DNA of 64,000 bases from Sphingobium faniae (GCA_900100475.1 FMTU01000001.1:496001-560000), one strand, 5' to 3'; counted from the stretch's first letter, positions 7,904 to 18,450 are shown. Translations and numbers: made by a program. Notes: a model not told the origin generated them from the sequence alone.

Positions 7904-9026
7904 CCGCGCTTAATCCCGCATCGGCGAGTCCGCGCCACAGATGGAGCGCCTGCACGCTTTCCTTGACGTCATGGACGCGCACCATCTGCGCGCCCAGTTC
8001 GACCGCGCGAAAGGCCAGAGCGACCGAACCGCCCAGCCGCTCGGCAGCGGGCGCTTCCTGGGAAAGCGCCCCGATCAGGCGCTTGCGGCTGCCGGCGAAG
8101 AGCAGCGGCACGCCCAGGCCCTGGAATGTCGCCAGCCCGTTCACCAGCGCCAGATTTTCGGCCAGCCGGTTGCCAAAGCCCAGCCCCGGATCGACCATGA
8201 TCTTGTCCCGCGCGATGCCCGCCGCGACGCAGGCTTCGATCCGTTCCTCCAGCATGTCGAACACGTCCGCGACGACATCGGCATAGCCCGCCGCATTATC
8301 GTGCGGATCATCCCCCGCCGATGGCGCGTGCATCAGGATAACCGGGCAGCCAGCCGCCGCCACGACCTCCATGCTGCGCGGATCGTGGCGGAGCGCGCTC
8401 ACATCGTTGACGATCTTCGCTCCGGCCGCCAGCGCCGCCTCCATCACCGCCGCCTTGCGCGTGTCGATCGACATCGGCACGCCCGCCGCCGCCAGCCGCT
8501 CGATCACGGGAACGACGCGGGCGATCTCATCGCCTTCCCATATCTTCTCGGCGCGAGGGCGGGTGGATTCCCCGCCGACGTCAATCAGCGCGGCTCCGGC
8601 CGAGGCCATGGCGAAACCCGCATCCGCCGCCGCTTCCGGCGCGTCCATATGCTTGCCGCCGTCAGAAAAGCTGTCGGGCGTCACATTCAATATGGCCATC
8701 GCCTGCGGCGCATCGAAACGGATCGTCCGCTCGCCCAGCACGAGCGGCGCGCGCGGAGCGGAAATATTCGCGGCCAGACCAAGCGCCCGCTCCGCCAGCG
8801 CATCGGGCAGGCGCGCCACGGCATCTGCGAACCCGGCGACCGGGATCGTCAGGCGAAACGGCCGCTCGCCGCCCCGGCGCGCGGTCAGTTCATAGCCCTG
8901 GAACCAGATCAGGCCATTGCCCATGCGCGCCGCCGACCCCTCCGGCAATCCGATGGGCGACGGCACGAACCATGTCGGCTTGAGATACAGCCGCGCGTCG
9001 GGAGGAATGTCGGTCAGAGGAAGCAT
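7899..9026 (-). CDS. folP: dihydropteroate synthase
   Basis: Condenses 6-hydroxymethyl-7,8-dihydropterin pyrophosphate with p-aminobenzoate in folate synthesis; the target of sulfonamides. The catalytic TIM-barrel starts near residue 105, with the signature AILNVTPDSFSDGG (111-124), the second signature IDVGGESTRP, and the later DPGLGFGN and AGSRKRLI motifs. At 375 residues it is about 100 longer than the E. coli enzyme because of an N-terminal segment (1-100) of unknown role that is intact and in frame. It follows ccrM on the same strand with a 37-base gap and may be co-transcribed. Confidence 0.95.
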   Translation of the reverse strand: MLPLTDIPPDARLYLKPTWFVPSPIGLPEGSAARMGNGLIWFQGYELTARRGGERPFRLTIPVAGFADAVARLPDALAERALGLAANISAPRAPLVLGERTIRFDAPQAMAILNVTPDSFSDGGKHMDAPEAAADAGFAMASAGAALIDVGGESTRPRAEKIWEGDEIARVVPVIERLAAAGVPMSIDTRKAAVMEAALAAGAKIVNDVSALRHDPRSMEVVAAAGCPVILMHAPSAGDDPHDNAAGYADVVADVFDMLEERIEACVAAGIARDKIMVDPGLGFGNRLAENLALVNGLATFQGLGVPLLFAGSRKRLIGALSQEAPAAERLGGSVALAFRAVELGAQMVRVHDVKESVQALHLWRGLADAGLSAV

Positions 9027-9063
9027 CGGCGCGCCTTAGCCCCTTGCAGGCCGAACGTACATC

Positions 9064-10476
<1,413 letters not shown>

Positions 10477-10818
10477 ATGACTGCCCCAGCCTATCAGGAA
10501 GACCGATCCGCCCTTCGCGACGCCCTGTTCAAGGCGCTGTCCGACGGCACGCGCCGCGCCCTGCTCGAATATCTAGTGCGGGAAGGAGAACGGAGCGTTC
10601 ATGCCCTCACCGCCGTGTCGGGCGTATCGCAACCCATGGTGTCCCGCCATCTGGGCAAGCTGAAACGGGCGGGCCTCGTCACCGCCCGTCGCGCGGGGCG
10701 GGAGACTTATTATGCCGCCCGCGCGAAGGGCCTGGCGCCGGTGGTGCAGTGGATGGCCGTCTATGGCGCGCTCTGGTCGCAGCGTTTCGTGGCTCTGGAA
10801 AAGCTGGACGACGAATAG
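10477..10818 (+). CDS. ArsR-family winged-helix transcriptional regulator
   Basis: A 113-residue DNA-binding protein with an ArsR-type winged helix: KALSDGTRRALLEYL, then the recognition helix GVSQPMVSRHLGKLKRAGL and the wing RAGRETYYA. It has no cysteines, so the classic ArsR metal site (CxC) is absent and it probably does not sense arsenite. The group resembles metal-independent SdpR/PaaX-like ArsR members that often control SRPBCC/AHSA1 genes, none of which is adjacent. Its stop codon directly abuts that of the convergent lipoprotein gene (TAG then CTA). Confidence 0.88.
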   Translation: MTAPAYQEDRSALRDALFKALSDGTRRALLEYLVREGERSVHALTAVSGVSQPMVSRHLGKLKRAGLVTARRAGRETYYAARAKGLAPVVQWMAVYGALWSQRFVALEKLDDE

Positions 10819-11280
10819 CTACCGGCAATATCCTTCCCGCCCCGGAATGACGATCAGGCATTCGCTCCTGTCCGCCAGATATTTGAAGCCGGTCTCCTCG
10901 CCCTTGCCCGGACGGATCGCCAGATCCTGCCCCTCGCGCACGAAACGGATCGTCGCGCCTTCGGCGATGCCGCTATAATCGCCTTTCCGGTCGAGCGTAT
11001 CCTGATTGGCGATGGCATAATGTCCGGGCTTTCCATCAGGCGAAGGCTGAATGTCCAGAAACAGCCCTTCCGGCCCGGTCCAGCGGCCGACCCAGTCGTC
11101 GGTCGGCAAACGGGCCGCGTCGGACACATGATTGCCCAGCGTGTCCACATCGTCGATCGTTTCGACCGTGGCCGGCGCCGCAGCATTGTTGCCCGCCATA
11201 TTCTCCGTGCTTTTGGCGCATCCCGCCAACGCCAGGGCGCAGGCGATGGAAAAAGCCATGGGAAATCCATGCAGGCGCAT
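10819..11280 (-). CDS. predicted lipoprotein, unknown function
   Basis: A 153-residue lipoprotein. The hydrophobic leader ends LALAGC with Cys21 as the lipidation site. The mature part has a Thr/Ala-rich linker and a small globular domain with DWVGRWTGPEGLFLDI, reminiscent of lipocalin-like or DUF-type beta-barrel outer-membrane lipoproteins. Two more cysteines near the C-terminus (ECLIV and GYCR) could form a disulfide. The start at 11280 follows a GGAG site by six bases; an in-frame ATG twelve codons upstream would spoil the signal peptide. No function is assigned. Confidence 0.7.
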   Translation of the reverse strand: MRLHGFPMAFSIACALALAGCAKSTENMAGNNAAAPATVETIDDVDTLGNHVSDAARLPTDDWVGRWTGPEGLFLDIQPSPDGKPGHYAIANQDTLDRKGDYSGIAEGATIRFVREGQDLAIRPGKGEETGFKYLADRSECLIVIPGREGYCR

Positions 11281-11354
11281 TATCTTCTCCTCTGAGTTCA
11301 TCGTTCCCCAACGCATCGAAGCGGGTCGAGTTCACAAATTTGAAATGATCCGGT

Positions 11355-11379
11355 CGATCACAACTCAATTCATTGATCG
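11355..11379. promoter_or_regulatory. palindromic operator candidate upstream of ahpC
   Basis: CGATCA and TGATCG are perfect inverted arms 13 bases apart, about 105 bases upstream of ahpC. Size and spacing would suit a LysR-type (OxyR-like) regulator, but the classical ATAG-N7-CTAT pattern is not present, so the assignment is speculative. Confidence 0.3.
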
Positions 11380-11484
11380 CTTTTCTCTATCTATGAGTCC
11401 GAGAAAACCAATTTCCCTCGACTCGCCGTCATCCCTACATGGGATGGGCATCAGCAACCCCCATAGAAGGAAACTGGAAAGCTC

Positions 11485-12048
11485 ATGGCTCTTATCAACA
11501 CCCCCCTCCAGCCGTTCAAGGCGACCGCGTTCAAGGAAGGCAAGTTCGTCGACGTCACCGACGCCGATGTGAAGGGCAAGTGGGCCGTCTTCTTCTTCTA
11601 CCCGGCCGACTTCACCTTCGTCTGCCCGACCGAACTGGAAGATCTGGCCGATATCTACCCCACCCTCCAGGGCATGGGCGTGGAAGTCTATTCGGTCTCC
11701 ACCGACACGCATTTCTCGCACAAGGCCTGGCACGACACCTCGCCGGCCATCGGCAAGATCAATTATTACATGCTGGGCGACCAGAATCACGACCTGTCCA
11801 ACCAGTTCGGCGTGCTGCGCGAAGGCGTGGGCCTGGCTGATCGCGGCACCTTCGTGCTCGATCCGGAAGGCGTGATCCAGCTTGTCGAAATCACCCCGGA
11901 AGGGGTTGGCCGCAACGCGGCGGAACTGCTCCGCAAGATCAAGGCCGCGCAATATTGGGCCAGCCACCCCGGTGAAGTGTGCCCCGCCAAATGGGAAGAG
12001 GGCGAACAGACCCTGGCCCCCTCGCTCGACCTCGTCGGCAAGATCTGA
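11485..12048 (+). CDS. ahpC: alkyl hydroperoxide reductase subunit C (peroxiredoxin)
   Basis: A 187-residue typical 2-Cys peroxiredoxin reducing H2O2, organic peroxides and peroxynitrite in the cytoplasm. The peroxidatic Cys47 is in FTFVCPTE and the resolving Cys166 in GEVCPAKW, the same spacing as in E. coli AhpC. A good ribosome site (AGAAGGAA) lies upstream. It is followed 156 bases later by ahpF, its reductase, with two stable hairpins between them. Confidence 0.97.
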   Translation: MALINTPLQPFKATAFKEGKFVDVTDADVKGKWAVFFFYPADFTFVCPTELEDLADIYPTLQGMGVEVYSVSTDTHFSHKAWHDTSPAIGKINYYMLGDQNHDLSNQFGVLREGVGLADRGTFVLDPEGVIQLVEITPEGVGRNAAELLRKIKAAQYWASHPGEVCPAKWEEGEQTLAPSLDLVGKI

Positions 12049-12058
12049 CGATTTTTCC

Positions 12059-12092
12059 CGCCGGGCCTTTGGGAAACATCCCCGGCCCGGCG
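12059..12092. other. hairpin between ahpC and ahpF
   Basis: CGCCGGGCC and GGCCCGGCG form a perfect 9-bp stem with a 16-base loop just after the ahpC stop. No T-run follows it downstream, although five Ts precede it. It may stabilise the ahpC 3' end or attenuate read-through into ahpF. Confidence 0.55.
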
Positions 12093-12127
12093 CGGCTTGA
12101 ACCTCTGACAATGTCAGACCAGATCCT

Positions 12128-12156
12128 TTCGAGGGACGGGTTCGCCTGTCCCTCGA
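12128..12156. other. second hairpin between ahpC and ahpF
   Basis: TTCGAGGGAC and GTCCCTCGAA form a perfect 10-bp stem with loop GGGTTCGCCT. It lies midway between ahpC and ahpF and has no U-tract, so it is more likely an mRNA-stability or processing structure than a terminator. Confidence 0.55.
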
Positions 12157-12204
12157 AGACGGGCGGCTTGCGCCTCCCCTTCATGCAATGGAGCCAGAAA
12201 AACG

Positions 12205-13788
12205 ATGTTGGACGCAAATCTCAAAGGACAGCTCAAGGGCTATCTGGCGAATATCACCCAGCCGATCGAGTTGGTGGCTTCGCTGGATGACGGCGCGAAA
12301 TCGCGCGAGATGGAAGAACTTCTGAACGAAATCGCCGAATTGTCGGACAAGGTGTCCATGGTTCGCGCCGATGACGACCAGCGCAGGCCCAGCTTCATGA
12401 TCCGGCGCGTGGGCACCGACATCGGCGTGCGCTTCGCAGGGCTGCCGATGGGGCATGAATTCACCTCGCTGGTGCTGGCGCTGTTGCAGGTCGGCGGTCA
12501 TCCGTCGAAGGCGGCGCAGGACCTGATCCAGCAGATCAAGGATCTGGACGGCGATTTCGCCTTCGAAACCTATTTCTCGCTGTCCTGCCAGAACTGCCCG
12601 GACGTGGTGCAGGCGCTGAACCTGATGAGCGTGCTCAACCCCCGGATCAGCCATGTCGCCATCGACGGCGCGCTGTTCCAGCAGGAAGTCGACGCCCGCA
12701 AGGTGATGGCGGTCCCCACCGTCTTCCTGAACGGAGAATCCTTCGCTTCGGGCCGCATGGAACTGGAGCAGATCGTCGCGAAGATCGACAGCGGCGCGGC
12801 CGAACGCGCGGCCGAGAAGATCAAGGCCCAGGACCCGTTCGAGGTGCTGGTCGTCGGCGGCGGCCCCGCCGGCGCGGCGGCGGCCATCTATGCGGCGCGC
12901 AAAGGCATCCGCACCGGCGTCGCGGCGGAGCGTTTCGGCGGTCAGGTGCTCGACACCATGGCGATCGAGAATTTCGTCTCCGTGCCGCATACCGAGGGGC
13001 CGAAACTGGCCGCGCAACTGGAAAGCCATGTCCGCGATTATGATGTCGAGATCATGAATCTTCAAAAGGCGGCGAAGCTGATCCCGGCCACGGCCGAGGG
13101 CGGCTATCATGAGGTCGTGCTGGAAAATGGCGCGTCGCTGAAGGGCCGGACCGTGATCCTTTCCACCGGCGCGCGCTGGCGGCAGATGGGCGTGCCGGGC
13201 GAGGACGACTATCGCAACAAGGGCGTGGCTTACTGCCCGCATTGCGACGGCCCGCTGTTCAAGGGCAAGCGGGTGGCGGTGATCGGCGGCGGCAATAGCG
13301 GCGTCGAAGCGGCCATCGACCTGGCGGGCCTCGTCGCCCATGTGACGCTGATCGAGTTCGACAGCCAGTTGCGCGCCGACGCGGTGCTCCAGCGCAAGCT
13401 CGCCAGCCTGCCCAATGTGAAGATCATCACATCGGCGCTGACGACGCGGGTGAATGGCGACGGCAACAAGGTGACGGGCCTCAGCTACAAGGACCGCAAC
13501 CATGGCGCCGAGCATGACATCGAACTGGAGGGCATTTTCGTCCAGATCGGCCTCGTCCCGAACACCGAATGGCTGAAGGACAGCATCGCCCTGTCCCCGC
13601 GCGGCGAGATCGAGATCGACGCGCGCGGCGAAACCAGCCAGCCGGGCGTGTTCGCGGCAGGAGACTGCACGACGGTGCCCTATAAGCAGATCGTCATCGC
13701 CATGGGCGCGGGATCGACGGCGGCGCTTTCCGCCTTCGACTACATGATCCGCCTCCCCGCCAACGAGGAAACGGCCGAAGCGGCCTGA
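12205..13788 (+). CDS. ahpF: alkyl hydroperoxide reductase subunit F
   Basis: A 527-residue NADH:peroxiredoxin oxidoreductase with FAD that regenerates AhpC. The N-terminal tandem thioredoxin-fold domain (1-200) carries the CQNC pair (Cys128/Cys131). The thioredoxin-reductase-like part has the FAD motif [19 protein letters not shown], the redox centre CPHCDG, the NADH motif [15 protein letters not shown], and the C-terminal FAD motif [15 protein letters not shown]. Length and order match AhpF. A strong terminator follows. Confidence 0.97.
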   Translation: MLDANLKGQLKGYLANITQPIELVASLDDGAKSREMEELLNEIAELSDKVSMVRADDDQRRPSFMIRRVGTDIGVRFAGLPMGHEFTSLVLALLQVGGHPSKAAQDLIQQIKDLDGDFAFETYFSLSCQNCPDVVQALNLMSVLNPRISHVAIDGALFQQEVDARKVMAVPTVFLNGESFASGRMELEQIVAKIDSGAAERAAEKIKAQDPFEVLVVGGGPAGAAAAIYAARKGIRTGVAAERFGGQVLDTMAIENFVSVPHTEGPKLAAQLESHVRDYDVEIMNLQKAAKLIPATAEGGYHEVVLENGASLKGRTVILSTGARWRQMGVPGEDDYRNKGVAYCPHCDGPLFKGKRVAVIGGGNSGVEAAIDLAGLVAHVTLIEFDSQLRADAVLQRKLASLPNVKIITSALTTRVNGDGNKVTGLSYKDRNHGAEHDIELEGIFVQIGLVPNTEWLKDSIALSPRGEIEIDARGETSQPGVFAAGDCTTVPYKQIVIAMGAGSTAALSAFDYMIRLPANEETAEAA

Positions 13789-13813
13789 CCGACCGCATTT
13801 GACTGGCCTATGG

Positions 13814-13851
13814 AAGGGCGGCCGATTTCTCGCGGGATCGGCCGCCCTTTT
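13814..13851 (+). terminator. intrinsic terminator after ahpF
   Basis: AAGGGCGGCCGAT and ATCGGCCGCCCTT form a perfect 13-bp stem around a 10-base loop, ending in TTTT, 25 bases after the ahpF stop. A clear Rho-independent terminator. Confidence 0.88.
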
Positions 13852-13903
13852 GCATGCCTGTCGACCGGGTTTCATCCATAATGCACTCAAAGAAAGGCGG
13901 AAT

Positions 13904-13940
13904 TTAAGGTTAACCTCTTTTTCACCCTGATTCGCGATTC
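13904..13940 (+). promoter_or_regulatory. GGTTAACC plus two GATTC sites upstream of a small gene
   Basis: TTTAAGGTTAACC (CtrA-half-site-like) at 13903-13915 is followed by two GATTC sites (13929, 13936), the sequence class methylated by the CcrM encoded nearby. They sit 20-55 bases before the start of the next gene, where a promoter is expected. Confidence 0.4.
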
Positions 13941-13958
13941 TCATGGTCGGTGAGAGGC

Positions 13959-14279
13959 ATGAGCGGGGTCGTCATGGCGCTATGTGCATATCGAAATGCG
14001 GATTGGCTTTCGGCGATCTATGCAATGGTCGACGATGTCTGCGCGCAGGAGGGCGCGGTGCCGCCGGGCCTGTTCGGCAATCTCACGCGTCTGGTGGACG
14101 TCGCGCGGGCCGATAGCCCCGACGATATGTTCCTCCCGCGCGCCGACGATATGCTGATCGCCATCCACCGCCTGCGGTTAGCCATGGCGCATCCATCCGT
14201 GGGAGCCAATCCCGCCGTCATCCGCATGGAATTGAGACATATGTGCCGGGACTGGATCGGCGCGGCCCGTTTCTGCTGA
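13959..14279 (+). CDS. small hypothetical protein
   Basis: A 106-residue protein that I do not recognise. It is mostly alpha-helical in appearance (DWLSAIYAMVDDVCAQEG; DDMLIAIHRLRLAMAH) with four cysteines spread over its length and no signal peptide or membrane helix. The start at 13959 has a GAGAG stretch three bases upstream; a GTG three codons earlier is possible. It stands alone between the ahpF terminator and a convergent L,D-transpeptidase gene. The two GATTC sites just upstream suggest cell-cycle control. Confidence 0.6.
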   Translation: MSGVVMALCAYRNADWLSAIYAMVDDVCAQEGAVPPGLFGNLTRLVDVARADSPDDMFLPRADDMLIAIHRLRLAMAHPSVGANPAVIRMELRHMCRDWIGAARFC

Positions 14280-14303
14280 CGCCCTGTCAGCCCGTCGATC
14301 CTG

Positions 14304-14984
14304 TCAGCGCATCAACCGGGGCCGGAAAATCGCGGAATCGACTTTCAGGACCGGCGCGCGTTCCGATTTTGCTCCCTGCTGCAAGGCGAGCCGCTCGGCC
14401 GCCTCGACCGGCGTAAAGGTCACGATCGCGCTGGCGGGGTCATCCGGATCTGCCAGCACCAGCGTGCCCATCATCAAGGCAGGACTCAGCCGGTCGGCCG
14501 TGACGTTCACCTGCGTTCCGATCCGCGTCAGGTCGAACAACCTGCGGGCAAAGGCATGGGGCAGCCGGATGCAGCCATGGCTCGCCGGATAGCCCGGATC
14601 ATGCCCGGCGTGGAGCGCGATGCCGTCCCATGTCAGCCGTTGCATGAACGGCATGGGAGCGTTGCTATAAAGATTGGAGCGATGCCATTGCCGCTTTTGC
14701 AGGATGGGAAATTCGCCGGTCGGCGTCCCATGGCCCTTCTTTCCCGTGGACACCGCAGCCGCGCCGATCAACTGGTCGCCGTCATAGACATGCACCATCT
14801 GCTTTTCGATGCTGATGACCATGTAGATGGGGCCAGCCCACGGCCCTTCGCTCAGCCAGCGATATTCACCCGGAGCCAATGCGAGCCGGTCGGAGGAAAC
14901 CGACGACGCTCCGGCCACCGATGGCGCCGCGACACATGCCGCGAGTGCAAGCAAGGGACAGAAGGCGCGCAGAGCGAAAGACAT
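14304..14984 (-). CDS. L,D-transpeptidase (YkuD domain)
   Basis: A 226-residue secreted protein with a signal peptide (about 1-26). The YkuD catalytic domain (about 45-170) carries the active-site signature HAGHDPGYPASHGCIRL, with catalytic Cys138 and the preceding His. Such enzymes form 3-3 peptidoglycan cross-links or anchor proteins to peptidoglycan in the periplasm. The C-terminal about 50 residues are basic and of unknown role. A TTAACCAT motif lies ten bases upstream of the start codon. Confidence 0.9.
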   Translation of the reverse strand: MSFALRAFCPLLALAACVAAPSVAGASSVSSDRLALAPGEYRWLSEGPWAGPIYMVISIEKQMVHVYDGDQLIGAAAVSTGKKGHGTPTGEFPILQKRQWHRSNLYSNAPMPFMQRLTWDGIALHAGHDPGYPASHGCIRLPHAFARRLFDLTRIGTQVNVTADRLSPALMMGTLVLADPDDPASAIVTFTPVEAAERLALQQGAKSERAPVLKVDSAIFRPRLMR

Positions 14985-15067
14985 AACCCTTTCTTAACCA
15001 TAAGCCGCCGCTGCGCCAGCCCGCCGCCAACGGTTCGTCGCATCCGTCCCGGCGTGGGACAGGCCCG

Positions 15068-15667
15068 TCAGAGCAGGAGAAGCTGCGCCACCGGCGCGAA
15101 GCTGCGGCGGTGCAGCGGCGTCGGGCCATGTTCGCGCAGCGCCGCCAGATGGCGCGCGCTGCCATAGCCCTTGTTGCTTTCCCAGCCATAATGCGGATGA
15201 CGCGCGGCGGCCTCCACCATCATCCGGTCGCGTGCTTCCTTGGCGATGATCGACGCGGCGGCGATGGACAGGCATTTCGCATCCCCCTCCACCACGGCGG
15301 TCGCGGGCCATCGCCAGTCGGGACAGCGATTGCCGTCCACCAGGACATGCGCGCAATCCTCGTCCAGCGCCTCCATCGCGCGCTTCATCGCCAGCATCGT
15401 CGCCCAGAGGATGTTGAGGCTGTCGATTTCCTCCACGCTGGCGATGCCGACGCCCCAGCAGAGCGCCCGCGCCTTGATCTCCACCTCCAGCTTCGCGCGG
15501 CGGGCGGCGGTCAGTTGCTTGCTGTCGTTGAGGCCATCCGGGCAGTCCTCGGCCCGCAGGATGACGGCGGCGGCGACCACCGGCCCGGCCAGCGGTCCCC
15601 TGCCCGCCTCGTCCACGCCCGCGACAAGGCCCGGATGATGCCGCAATTCATGCGCGAAATCAGGCAT
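15068..15667 (-). CDS. rnhB: ribonuclease HII
   Basis: A 199-residue endonuclease that nicks RNA in RNA-DNA hybrids and removes single ribonucleotides from DNA. The signature [14 protein letters not shown] contains the metal ligands Asp19 and Glu20; a later acidic ligand is in HVLVDGN. The start at 15667 is chosen because it gives the usual N-terminus and overlaps the thiD stop by eight bases. An in-frame start further upstream would lie deep in thiD. It is the last gene of a coupled chain glmM-DUF1272-thiD-rnhB. Confidence 0.93.
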   Translation of the reverse strand: MPDFAHELRHHPGLVAGVDEAGRGPLAGPVVAAAVILRAEDCPDGLNDSKQLTAARRAKLEVEIKARALCWGVGIASVEEIDSLNILWATMLAMKRAMEALDEDCAHVLVDGNRCPDWRWPATAVVEGDAKCLSIAAASIIAKEARDRMMVEAAARHPHYGWESNKGYGSARHLAALREHGPTPLHRRSFAPVAQLLLL

Positions 15668-16421
15668 GAGCGTGGAAGCCAAGCGGCGCGCCCATCGGCC
15701 CATGCCCCTGCCCCAGCCCCGGCGCGAGCGACAACGCCTCCCGCACATATTGGCGCGCCCGTTCGATGGCGCCGATCAGGTCCATGCCCTGCCCCAGCCC
15801 GGTCGCGATGGCGCTCGCCAGCGTGCAGCCGGTGCCGTGGCTATGCAGCGTGTCGATCCGGGTGTTGCTCCACGCCTTGACCAAGCCATGCGGCCCGATC
15901 AGCCGGTCGGTCAGTATCGGCCCTTCGCCATGCCCCCCCTTGGCAAGCACATGGGTGGCGAAACGGATCGCCACGTCATCTCCGCCCAACGCCTTCAGTT
16001 CGGGCAGGTTGGGCGTCACCAACGCCGCGAAGGCCATGAGTTTCTCAAAGGCTGCGACGGTCGCCTCGTCGGCCAGCGCCGATCCGCTGGTGGCGACCAT
16101 GACGGGGTCGAAGACGATGGGCACGCCCTTCAGCGCCGCCAGCCGATCAGCGACGGCGGCGGCGGTCTGCGCCGATCCAATCATGCCGATCTTCACCGCG
16201 TCCACGCCGATATCGCCGATCACGCTCTCCATCTGCGCGAGCACCATGTCGGTGGGCACGGGAAGCACGTCCTGCACGCCCAGCGTATTCTGCGCGGTGA
16301 TCGCGGTGATCGCGGTCATCGCATGGCCGCCGAGCAGCGTGGCGGTCCTGATATCCGCCTGAATCCCCGCGCCGCCGCCGCTGTCGGACCCTGCGATGAT
16401 CAGAATGCGCGCGACGCTCAT
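15660..16421 (-). CDS. thiD: hydroxymethylpyrimidine/phosphomethylpyrimidine kinase
   Basis: A 253-residue ribokinase-fold kinase that phosphorylates HMP and HMP-P in thiamine synthesis. It begins with the typical [18 protein letters not shown], and contains [11 protein letters not shown] and the C-terminal catalytic motif [14 protein letters not shown] with the anion hole. Its start overlaps the stop of the upstream DUF1272 gene (ATGA). No TPP riboswitch is seen, consistent with an internal operon position. Confidence 0.95.
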   Translation of the reverse strand: MSVARILIIAGSDSGGGAGIQADIRTATLLGGHAMTAITAITAQNTLGVQDVLPVPTDMVLAQMESVIGDIGVDAVKIGMIGSAQTAAAVADRLAALKGVPIVFDPVMVATSGSALADEATVAAFEKLMAFAALVTPNLPELKALGGDDVAIRFATHVLAKGGHGEGPILTDRLIGPHGLVKAWSNTRIDTLHSHGTGCTLASAIATGLGQGMDLIGAIERARQYVREALSLAPGLGQGHGPMGAPLGFHAHA

Positions 16422-16642
16422 GCCTTGTATCGCCGCTCCGTCGAGGCGGGGTTGCCAGCCAGAGCCTTGCCGGTGCGCGCCGGCCGGTCCATCAGTTCAC
16501 CGCCGCAATAGGAGCAGCGATCATCCAACGCCTCCGCGCAGGGCGCGCAGAAGGTGCATTCGAAGGAACAGATGAACGCGCCCGGCTCGTCGGCGGGCAG
16601 GTCGGCGCCGCAGCGTTCGCAATCGGGACGCATCTCCAGCAT
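16418..16642 (-). CDS. DUF1272 small zinc-binding protein
   Basis: A 74-residue protein with a cysteine-rich core: CERC, then CSFECTFCAPC, then CSYC. This pattern is that of DUF1272, a small predicted double-zinc protein of unknown role. Both its start and its stop overlap the neighbouring genes by ATGA, so it is translationally coupled between glmM and thiD. The coupling argues for real expression but says little about function. Confidence 0.88.
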   Translation of the reverse strand: MLEMRPDCERCGADLPADEPGAFICSFECTFCAPCAEALDDRCSYCGGELMDRPARTGKALAGNPASTERRYKA

Positions 16643-17982
16643 CAGGCTGCGACCTTTTCCACCGCCGCGCAGATGCGCTCGACCACATCCCTCACCTGCT
16701 CTTCGCGGTCGCCCTCGGCCATCACGCGGATCACCGGCTCCGTGCCGGAGGGACGGATCACCAGACGGCCCGATCCGGCCAGTTCCGCCTGCGCCTGCGT
16801 GATCACGCGCTTCACCTCGTCATGCTCCAGCGGCTTGCCACCTGCAAAACGGACATTCTTCAGAAGCTGCGGCACGGGGTCGAACTGATGCAGCACTTCG
16901 CTGGCGGGCCTGCCGGAGCGGACCAGCGCGGCCAGCACCTGCAAGGCGGCGATGGTGCCGTCGCCGGTGGTCGCATGGTCGGACAGGATCATGTGGCCCG
17001 ACTGCTCGCCACCGACATTGAAGCCGCCCTCGCGCATCCGTTCCAGCACATAGCGGTCGCCGACCTTGGTGCGCTCCAGCCCGATGCCCTGCCCGGCGAG
17101 GAACCGTTCCAGCCCCAGATTCGACATCACCGTCGCGACCAGCCCGCCCCCGCGCAGCGTCCCTTCCCGCGCCCAGTTGGCCGCGATCAGGGCCATGATC
17201 TGATCGCCGTCGATGATATCGCCCTTCTCGTCCACCACGATCAGCCGGTCCGCGTCGCCATCCAGCGCGATGCCGATGTCCGCGCCCGCCGACATCACCG
17301 TTTCCTGGCACAGCAGCGGCGCGGTGGAGCCGCAGCCGTCATTGATGTTGGTGCCATTGGGCTCGACGCCGACCGCGATCACTTCCGCGCCCAGTTCCCA
17401 GAGGGCGGAAGGCGCGACCTGATAGGCGGCTCCGTTCGCGCAATCGACCACGATCTTGAGCCCATCCAGGCGCAGGTCGGCGGGAAAGCTGGATTTGACG
17501 GCATGGATATAGCGCCCGCGCGCATCCTCGACCCGGCGGGCGCGGCCGATATCCTTTGACGCCGCGAGCGGAATGTCCTGATCGAGCAGCGCCTCGATCT
17601 TCAATTCGTCCTCATCCGACAATTTGTAGCCGTCCGGGCCGAACAGCTTGATGCCATTGTCGAAATAGGGATTGTGGCTGGCGGAGATCATGACGCCCAG
17701 GTCCGCGCGCATCGAGTGGGCGAGCAGCGCGACGGCGGGCGTCGGGATCGGCCCGAACTGCACCACGTCCATGCCCACGGCGGTGAAGCCCGCGACCAGC
17801 GCATTTTCCACCATATAGCCCGACAGGCGCGTATCCTTGCCGATGACGACGCGGTGGCGGTGGCTGCCGCGCAGGAAGTGGCGACCCGCCGCCATGCCGA
17901 CCTTCATCGCCAGCGCAGCGGTCATCGGCCATTGGTTCGTGCGGCCCCGGATACCGTCGGTGCCGAAATATTGCCTGCTCAT
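16642..17982 (-). CDS. glmM: phosphoglucosamine mutase
   Basis: A 446-residue alpha-D-phosphohexomutase interconverting glucosamine-6-P and glucosamine-1-P for peptidoglycan and LPS. The start [13 protein letters not shown] is standard. The active phosphoserine is Ser102 in SASHNP, the Mg site is DGDADR, and the C-terminal phosphate-binding [12 protein letters not shown] is present. The start at 17982 has an AGGA site five bases upstream. It leads the coupled operon glmM-DUF1272-thiD-rnhB. Confidence 0.96.
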   Translation of the reverse strand: MSRQYFGTDGIRGRTNQWPMTAALAMKVGMAAGRHFLRGSHRHRVVIGKDTRLSGYMVENALVAGFTAVGMDVVQFGPIPTPAVALLAHSMRADLGVMISASHNPYFDNGIKLFGPDGYKLSDEDELKIEALLDQDIPLAASKDIGRARRVEDARGRYIHAVKSSFPADLRLDGLKIVVDCANGAAYQVAPSALWELGAEVIAVGVEPNGTNINDGCGSTAPLLCQETVMSAGADIGIALDGDADRLIVVDEKGDIIDGDQIMALIAANWAREGTLRGGGLVATVMSNLGLERFLAGQGIGLERTKVGDRYVLERMREGGFNVGGEQSGHMILSDHATTGDGTIAALQVLAALVRSGRPASEVLHQFDPVPQLLKNVRFAGGKPLEHDEVKRVITQAQAELAGSGRLVIRPSGTEPVIRVMAEGDREEQVRDVVERICAAVEKVAA

Positions 17983-18126
17983 AAATCCTGTCCGCTCATT
18001 GGAGTGCGGGAAAATCATCGCCTCCATAGCAATCTTTGTCCGACTTTCCACTGGCAGCCGTCAAGCAGGGCAAATGGATGGTTTCCACGCAGCCCGAAGC
18101 GTTATGGGCCGAGCGCCTTATGAACG

Positions 18127-18156
18127 GAAGCCCCGCTCCTGAAGGAACGAGGCTTC
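18127..18156. other. hairpin between glmM and csbD
   Basis: GAAGCCCCGCTCC pairs with GGAACGAGGCTTC (two G-U pairs when read on the minus strand) around a four-base loop, between the csbD stop and the glmM start. A bidirectional or csbD terminator is possible, but the T-run is absent. The rest of 18052-18188 shows no gene. Confidence 0.5.
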
Positions 18157-18188
18157 TTGCAACACTTGAAAACAGGGCCTGACGAGCG

Positions 18189-18371
18189 TCAGATTTTATC
18201 GCCCAGCGCACCCTTGACCGAACCAGCCACGTCCTGCGCCGTGCCCTTGGCCTTCTGCACCTTGCCTTCGGCTTCCAGTCGTTCGTTATCGGTGGCCTTG
18301 CCGACCGCTTCCTTGACCGATCCCGCCGCCTTGTTTCCCGCGGCTTTCAGCTTGTCCGTCATTTCACCCAT
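18189..18371 (-). CDS. CsbD-family stress protein
   Basis: A 60-residue hydrophilic, lysine- and alanine-rich protein of the CsbD family (KAAGNKAAGSVKEAVGKATD, then EAEGKVQKAKG). CsbD-like proteins are small general-stress proteins of unknown mechanism, often controlled by general stress regulators (sigma-B in Bacillus; EcfG/PhyR in alphaproteobacteria by inference). An AAGGAGAG ribosome site lies six bases before the ATG. It is a single-gene unit. Confidence 0.88.
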   Translation of the reverse strand: MGEMTDKLKAAGNKAAGSVKEAVGKATDNERLEAEGKVQKAKGTAQDVAGSVKGALGDKI

Positions 18372-18450
18372 ATCAATCTCTCCTTGGATAAAGGTTGCAG
18401 GGTCAACGAGCGACAGGAGCAGCGGTTGCCACCGGAACGGCGGCGCAATG

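Noticed and set aside
11340..11400. OxyR site before ahpC
   Set aside because: The ATAG-N7-CTAT repeat pattern is not found. Only a generic CGATCA/TGATCG palindrome was kept, at low confidence.
12181..13944. Long minus-strand open frame across ahpF
   Set aside because: Opposite strand of a perfectly recognisable AhpF, no domain pattern, and it runs through the ahpF terminator.
14994..15001. TTAACCAT as a CtrA-controlled promoter of the L,D-transpeptidase
   Set aside because: It is only ten bases from the start codon and single; a promoter role is unlikely and an 8-mer occurs by chance.
16421..16642. TPP riboswitch near thiD
   Set aside because: thiD is internal to a gene chain with ATGA overlaps; no leader space and no thi-box sequence.
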